Shown piece after piece: positions 58,440-64,000 of a stretch of DNA of 64,000 nucleotides (position 1 is the stretch's first letter; each line of letters begins with the position of its first letter). The DNA is taken from positions 18,462,501 through 18,526,500 of the forward strand of contig CM032233.1 of assembly GCA_019009955.1 (NCBI GenBank). The letters are read 5' to 3'. The stretch comes from Riptortus pedestris. Taxonomy: Eukaryota; Arthropoda; Insecta; Hemiptera; Alydidae. A program made the position numbers and the translations under genes. The notes beneath the pieces are model-generated. The model was given only the letters and a program-made list of their open reading frames with translations. It had not been told where the DNA came from and made no database searches.

Positions 58440-59466
58440 AAAAATTACTTCTTAATATATTGGTGGAAGAGACAGTTTTGTCATTTGGGGGAGGGGATTT
58501 CTAAAATTCTGAATATCTCCGTTATTATAGGTCACATCGAAAATGCCTATAAAATCAACTTATTGAAAATTTAATGTTCTATGAATGCTTTTATATATGT
58601 TTTTTTTTTCCCCAGTTTCTTGATTATTAAGCCACGTGCTGGAATGGTACTTTGGCCATCTAATATCATCATCGATTCTGTATTTGTCCCGTAGTACGAA
58701 GCCTGTATAAACATAAATTGAAATATACGGTGGAATAAAGCTTTTAGCAGATTTCCCTTAAGGCCAGTGCAAGGGGTGGAGGATTTTGAAAATTCGACAT
58801 ATCTCCGTTATTTGAATAGAGTTTTATCTTATAATAAATGAAATTTCCTATACATGTGGTTGTATACATCTTCAACATTAACCGAAATGTTCGGATTTTT
58901 TAGTTTTCAGCGTCCAGTTAACCCCCACTCCTACTCTTGTCTTATTAACAATAACTGTTGTATCATGAACCACTTCATTCTAATGTTAAATACCAAATAT
59001 GGTTTTCATTGAACTTTTAGTTTGTGAGATACATGAAAATACGTTATGTGATGATGACGTCGTCAATTAAGATTTTTCATTCTTAAATCGAAAATGTTTA
59101 TTTGATCTCTACTATACTCGATATTTAACAATTTCAGTCTAGGCTAAAGATCATATTTGTTATTGACTGAAATCAAACTTGGAATGGTGCAAGGTTTAGG
59201 GGGTGGATACGAAAATTCAAAATATCTCCGTTATTATGACTGAGATTGTAAAATTTTATAGAGCGAATCTTGTTAAACTGTTGATGCACTACAATTGTTC
59301 AAGTATAAGGCGAGTTTTTCATACTTTCTTGTTTTCAGCCTTTAGTACCACCCTCTACTGATAGGTTTTTTTTATTTAAATAGATAATATGAGGTGAGAT
59401 GAGATCAGTAGTGAGCTATACCAGCACTTGGGAAATCTGCTTAGTTTATGCAGCCCCTGCGTGAAG

Positions 59467-59470
<4 letters not shown>
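58440..59470 (-). mobile_element. HINE copies (minus), two in series
   Basis: The first (58440-58740) has a GAATATCTCCGTTATTATAG body and subfamily B-like 5' text. The second starts with TTAGCAGATTTCCCTTAAGG at 58749, then jumps over the TA tract into GGGGTGGAGGATTTTGAAAA, and ends with CTGCTTAGTTTATGCAGCCC and GCGTGAAGGATTT at 59471. The 3' hairpin arm is deleted. Confidence 0.7.

Positions 59471-59503
<33 letters not shown>
59471..59503. repeat. Poly-A run
   Basis: A continuous A run of about 33 bases joined directly to the HINE 5' terminus, probably the T/A-rich target site or a retro-insertion tail. Confidence 0.8.
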
Positions 59504-59504
<1 letters not shown>

Positions 59505-60189
59505 CAGTCAGGGGACTGCCGGTAGAAGTGAAAACTCCTTTAGCTTTGATCGCTCAATTTTGGCATTGCTGAGAAATTTTTTTTACGAAGTCTTATTTTA
59601 AAAATATTTTTAGTTATTTATCAATAAGTAACAGTTATGTTCTATTTTACATGAAAAAATGAAATGATAAAAATAATAGCGATAAAAAAAAAATAATGTA
59701 CCACGAATTGTTTTATTTATCAATATAAAATACTATACATAATTATTTCAGTTATTTTACATAAAAGAAAAAAATTACATTTCAGAATTATTACAAATGC
59801 TTTACAAAAATAAGTTAAGTACACTCAGAAAAATCAATTTCTATCCATAATTTCAACAACTCTTGCACCATCATCACTGCCAGCATCATCACCAATTTCT
59901 AAAACTGATACAATCGGTATATGGTAGCTAAAGTAGGATACAAACAGTTTTGATTCGAATTTATTTAAATATCGGAATTTATTTAAATATTCGAATTTAT
60001 TTATTTAAATATTCGAATTTATTTAAACTTCGGATTAAAATATCTATGAAAGTAAAAATGGTAGATATATAGTATCTGTGAACGAAATGATGCTGGTATT
60101 GTCCTCTTTAAAATGGTATGCGAACGAAAACTTGGTGGAAAATTTGGTTCAGGAGTTATGAAGAAAAGAAGCTCCTTTAGCTTTGAGTT
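59504..60189. other. No gene; short tandem repeat
   Basis: AT-rich. At about 59955-60035 a unit near ATTCGAATTTATTTAAAT is repeated about four times with variation. Otherwise nothing was recognised. Confidence 0.45.
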
Positions 60190-60462
60190 GAGTACTAGCG
60201 GTGGCGGTGGCGGTGTCGCGATTTCATACTTTTTTCCTCTCCCGCAAATGCTTCCTTACGGGGTGCACAACGTGCCTAAAGACGTTTTCACTTCAATTGT
60301 AAATAAACTATCAAATGATTAGGTTATAAAATACCATATGATTTTATTTCTAAACCTTAGTACTAGCGGTGGCGGTGTCGCGATTTCATACTTTTTTCCT
60401 CTCCCGCAAATGCTTCCTTACCCTTGGGTGCACAACGTGCCTAAAGAAGTTTTCACTTCAAT
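60190..60462 (+). repeat. 105-bp direct duplication
   Basis: 60190-60296 and 60358-60462 share AGTACTAGCGGTGGCGGTG, TCGCGATTTCATACTTTTTT and CACAACGTGCCTAAAG. Both halves are open in the same reading (STSGGGVAISYFFPLPQMLP), with extra GGC units in the first. The frames start in unrelated text and end soon after, so a gene is not supported. Confidence 0.65.
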
Positions 60463-60649
60463 AAAAGTCTCCAGCCGCTCTTCTAACTTATTAGAGTTTT
60501 TCAAAATAAAACTATTATACCACCAAATGTGTTTGTGAAATACCATGTTGCGTTTATTTATACTAACGATCTTTTCAATTTGGCTCCAATAGGATTACCC
60601 CGATATTCCGTGATCCGGATGGTTAGAAGTTCTTGTTAGTCCAGATTAT

Positions 60650-60900
60650 GGAGTTTGCTTTATTGGAGAGGGGTTGGTTTAGGCGGGAGTGGGGAGAGGT
60701 GGCAGGGGGGGCGGGCTAAATAAAGCCGGCCTACCAGTCGCTAGGATGTGTTCGCGCGGTATACAATCTGTCCTAGACGAGGACGGCGCTACATCCGAGT
60801 TCTTTCTAATCGAGCAGAGACCCATTACTCCTTCGCAGCTCGGTCCCCGGGCAACAGGCAAGTTGAACATTTCCTCCAAGGAATAAAATATGCTTCAAAA
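60650..60900. other. Isolated GC- and CpG-rich segment
   Basis: About 250 bp rich in G+C and CpG (TTCGCGCGG, GACGAGGACGGCG, GGTCCCCGGG) inside AT-rich DNA. Overlapping frames of about 65 codons exist on both strands without recognisable motifs. It may be a promoter-like region, a first exon or an unidentified transposon end. Confidence 0.4.
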
Positions 60901-60975
60901 AAATTAGTTGAATCCCCATTGTTTGGAGAAAAGCTAAATGGAAGTTATTGACATCTGCGCAATTATAGTTAATTA

Positions 60976-61647
60976 AAAGTCCCACATGTGTTGCATAAAC
61001 TACACAGATTTCCCAATTGCAGTTCTGCAGTAGACATCCTTTAAGTACTTAAAAATTCTCGTCACGCTGGTGCTGCATTAACTAAGCAGATTTCCCACGT
61101 ATTTGCATTCATCTTAAACAGTAAAAGTTCAATCAGAACAATATTTGGTATATAAGATTCCCATAAAGTGTTTCATTATATAATAGAGTATTGTTTATGT
61201 GACATGAGTAGGTGTGGGGGTTTACTGAAGGCTGACAACTAAAAAATGTAACTATCTCAGTTAATATTGAGGTTAGAGAATAAATGTAAAAAATAGCATT
61301 TATAGAACATTAGATTTTCAATAAGATATATTCTGAACAATTTTTTGATCCGACTCACAATAACGGAGATATTTCGAATTTTCAAAATTCTCCCATCTAA
61401 ACCCCTGGTCCGATTTCAGCCGTTAACGAACATAATTTTTTTTTTTTTACATAAAACTATTATATATTATGTTTCGTAACGATAAGGCTAACATTACGGC
61501 CGCTAGTGCGGTAACATATATAATTTTAACGGACCTGATTTTCGTCATCTACTAGTTAGGATCGCTGGACATTCGAAGAAACTTTTCGAAAATCGTGTTA
61601 TAAGTATAACCTCAATAGCTGATTTCCTTTAAGGGAAATCTGCTAAA
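60976..61647 (+). mobile_element. HINE copy with duplicated 5' end
   Basis: A decayed 5' end (AAAAGTCCCACATGTGTTGC) at 60976 is followed about 90 bp later by a second (TCGTCACGCTGGTGCTGC, 61068). A single body then runs to the 3' palindrome GATTTCCTTTAAGGGAAATC and TGCTAAAA at 61647. The TA tract is nearly lost (ACATATATAATTTTAACG). Confidence 0.75.
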
Positions 61648-62889
61648 AGACCTCGGACCACTGACACGCAGAAAATGTTAAATTAAAGCCCAATTTTCAT
61701 ATTACCCGGTATTTACGTTCCACATAGCAAATGTAAGAAATTGTGGTGGTTTACTGACCACATAACATAAACATATCCTTTAATACTCAAGTTACAGTAA
61801 AATGTACAGCATATTAATATTATTATTTAAATTACATGAATCGTTATTGTACTAGATTTATTTCGATAATTTCCCGGAAGCATTAAAAAAATACGATTAA
61901 CATTGATTGTTGTAAAGACAGTATATTAATCAAATGTGAAAAAAAAAAGACAGTGAGAATAGTAAGTCATTAAACAATTACACTGAAAACTGTTAATTTA
62001 ATTCTGCAGGTAATTTACATTTTCTGAACAGCCTTAATATTTGAACTAATATGACAATAAATACCATATGCTTGAAAAATACTTGATAGTGCCTTAAATT
62101 TACCTACTTCTAGGTTTTTGTTCAACCAATTGTCAGAGAGTTTTATAAGAACTAGCATTGATAAAGCCAAAATCAAAATGGTCATTCGGTTTTTTTTTAA
62201 TCCATTAACTTTATAAACTAGAAGACAGCATTTGTATAAATAATAGTTTATTGTTTTATAGTTTAACGCTAAATAATGCAAACTCATAAACGCAATATTA
62301 TTTGGTTAAAAAAAAAAAAAGATGATTATAGAAAACAAATTAAAACTATTCCCTAAAAATTGATGTTATAAAGTAAATCAACCTCAGTATCAAGTAATCT
62401 GGAAAAATATGGTTCATGATGGAAGTATAATAATATAATACTTGTAATTACAAATATTCACTCATTTCTTTAATGAGCTGAGCTACTCTTAAATGAAATG
62501 GTATTCATTAATGGGAATGCCATTCATGAGCGTTGTGTATGTGTGCACTTTAAATTACTGAATTAACACTTATTTTTAAAGAATATTACAAGTTGTGAAA
62601 GAATATACTAACTGAAAAGTGGAGCGTAACATCGGGCAATACTTACACCAGTCGAATTCCCAGTGAGTCAGTGCATTTTCAGTGGAATGTTGTTCAAATG
62701 TTAAGATGCTCTTTGTGGGCTATTTAAAGTTTCAACGCAAGCTGAGCGTGTAAAACTTTAAGTAACTCACACACTAGCATAGAGTTAATATTAACGGTTC
62801 CCGCGAACAGGAGAGTACATAGATTCACGTAAAACACTTGGGAAGAAGGTTATAATAAGGATTACATCTAAAATTATATATCCCTGTAT
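61648..62889. other. No gene recognised
   Basis: AT-rich sequence. The 90-codon minus frame at 62015-62287 shows hydrophobic stretches but no family motif. No repeat similarity was noticed. Confidence 0.4.
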
Positions 62890-63230
62890 TAAAGATGAAT
62901 ATCTCACAACCCCAACATACATTTTATCTCACACAAATACTAACTGGACACGGAAATACAAACTCTTACTTATACAGATTCAAACTTACTGACTCAAATA
63001 CTTGTAAATGCGACAGCTACACTGAACAGACATTCACCCACCTGATTTATGAATGTAGACTGACTCAAGACATACGAAGACAGTAAAAGACTCATATTCC
63101 CACTTGGCCTATCACTCTTGATATCTTATTTTCAAAATATCTAAATTTATTAAAAGCAAGAGCCTATGTTATTCTTAAGCTGAGAGAGGAAAAAATAATA
63201 TAATATTAATAATATGTAATTTTGGTTTTT
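62890..63230 (+). pseudogene. LINE ORF2 C-terminal fragment
   Basis: ATG 62895 opens a frame of 63 codons with ILTGHGNTNSYLYRFKL, then TCKCDSYTEQTFTHLIYEC. This is the 'TGHG ... YL.RF' and C-x-C-x(n)-H-x(4)-C tail common to I/Jockey/R1-like LINE proteins. It stops at 63084-63086. A frame shift later the text IPTWPITLDILF and LLKARAYVILKLREEK continues the expected C-terminus to about 63200. It is a dead fragment. It differs from the LINE tails at 4820 and 16684, so at least three LINE lineages are present. Confidence 0.72.
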
Positions 63231-64000
63231 ATTGGTTATTTAATTGTATTCCTAATTGTTCTTATTTAAATTCTTTGTAAAGTTTAATCTTCATGTTCTT
63301 ATTTATATTTTAATATGTATATATATATAATTATATAAAAATGTTAAATGTTTTTACAAAATACACATATAATGCAAATAAGCATGGGATGTGCAGAAAA
63401 TAAAATCCCTCCACATAGGGTTACTATGTAGAGGAAATATATATATATAAAAAAAAAAAGTTCATAATAACGTGTCATAGTTTTCTGCTCCCTTTTTCAT
63501 GAGACAAACAAAAGCATTAGGAATAAATGCTTGACTTTTGAATCGAGGTTTCCGGCGGAGGCCAAAACCATTTGAGATATCTCCACAGTAGACTACATTG
63601 ACTCACAAATGGTAAACATTAGGTAGTATGTGTATGCAAACTACAAACCATAATATATCTCCAGTCTTGCCACAATGGCAAGGGCCACTCAGAAACCTGA
63701 CGCCAGAACTTAAGCTCCCATAAAGCCTTTGTTAAGTCATTACGCTTGAATAAACTTAACCGATGAAACATAAACATTTATATTTGAAAAAATAACAAAC
63801 ACATGGTAACGTACATCGTAACCTTTTGTCAGGTAATAACCTCGCCCAGGATGATATGTTGAATTATAAAATGTAACTCACTCTTGTAGGTCCTGGCTGT
63901 GGTTAAAAGTCCTGCGGCCACTATGACTGTTTCACTCCAGTTCACTAATGTTTATTAAAGAGGGCACAATGTTTTTTTTAATGTTTTAAGGAAGAGGCAC
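63231..64000. other. LINE 3' UTR candidate, then unassigned sequence
   Basis: AT-rich text up to an A run at 63450-63459 may be the 3' UTR and tail of the LINE. After that nothing was recognised to the window end. Confidence 0.35.

Noticed and set aside
60679..60951. Overlapping frames on both strands in the GC-rich segment as a host gene
   Set aside because: GC-rich DNA has few stops, the frames exist on both strands, and there is no recognisable motif or splice evidence.
62015..62287. 90-codon hydrophobic minus-strand frame as a membrane protein gene
   Set aside because: AT-rich DNA commonly gives hydrophobic frames of this length, and no motif, conserved neighbour or promoter evidence was found.

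Overview
The window looks like AT-rich, repeat-choked DNA from an animal, most likely an insect. I infer this from piggyBac and mariner/IS630 transposase remnants, a tRNA-derived SINE, non-LTR retrotransposon tails, Helentron/HINE-type rolling-circle elements, and a degraded ORF of a protein family that I associate from memory with hemipteran genomes. I cannot name a species. I found no convincing host gene: nearly all open frames are transposon remnants, translations of TA microsatellites, or chance ORFs of 60-100 codons.

The dominant element is a short (about 0.6-1.2 kb) non-autonomous Helentron-like repeat, called HINE here. Its 5' end reads GTCCGTCACGCAGGGGC and is followed by the subterminal motif AAGCAGATTTCCC. 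The body carries a G/C homopolymer and a (TA)n tract. The 3' end is a perfect palindrome, GATTTCCCTTAAGGGAAATC, followed by TGCTAA. The palindrome contains the inverse of the 5' motif, so the element has subterminal inverted repeats, and it sits in T-rich targets. More than twenty full or partial copies occur on both strands (about 379-3106, 6735-18935, 23399-27454, 35694-41830, 54574-54670, 58440-61647). A second family with Helitron-style 3' ends (hairpin, 8-nt spacer, CTAA, T) occurs at 35792, 52865 and 55160.

Other insertions are nested in this background, and several are proven by target-site duplications or by empty-site paralogs in the same window. They are: a piggyBac-like element inside a HINE palindrome (7770-9255); a second piggyBac-like element with intact TIRs and TTAA (22063-23356); a mariner-like element with 120-bp TIRs (43860-44425); two solo LTRs (12622-13232, 40097-40682); tRNA-SINEs (1031, 28946, 45146, 48116) and tiny truncated SINE insertions (13269, 38208); a 5'-truncated LINE with a 17-bp duplication (4820-5733); LINE 3' fragments (16684-17500, 62890-63230); and a 25-bp retro-insertion (48670-48694).

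From 18.9 kb to 54.2 kb the window is dominated by a composite system. It consists of a conserved 1.45-kb leader unit (14144, 27455, 41840), then tandem arrays of a roughly 485-bp monomer (19790-21420, 29175-34870, 43303-51950), then a GC-richer module of about 330 bp present six times, separated by about 1.5 kb with three roughly 290-bp tandem units. Each module holds two stem-loops separated by conserved sequence except for an 8-10 nt stretch that differs completely in all six copies. This hypervariable joint is the most unusual signal here. The stretches 55.35-58.44, 61.65-62.87 and 63.23-64.0 kb are the only long parts without a recognised repeat.
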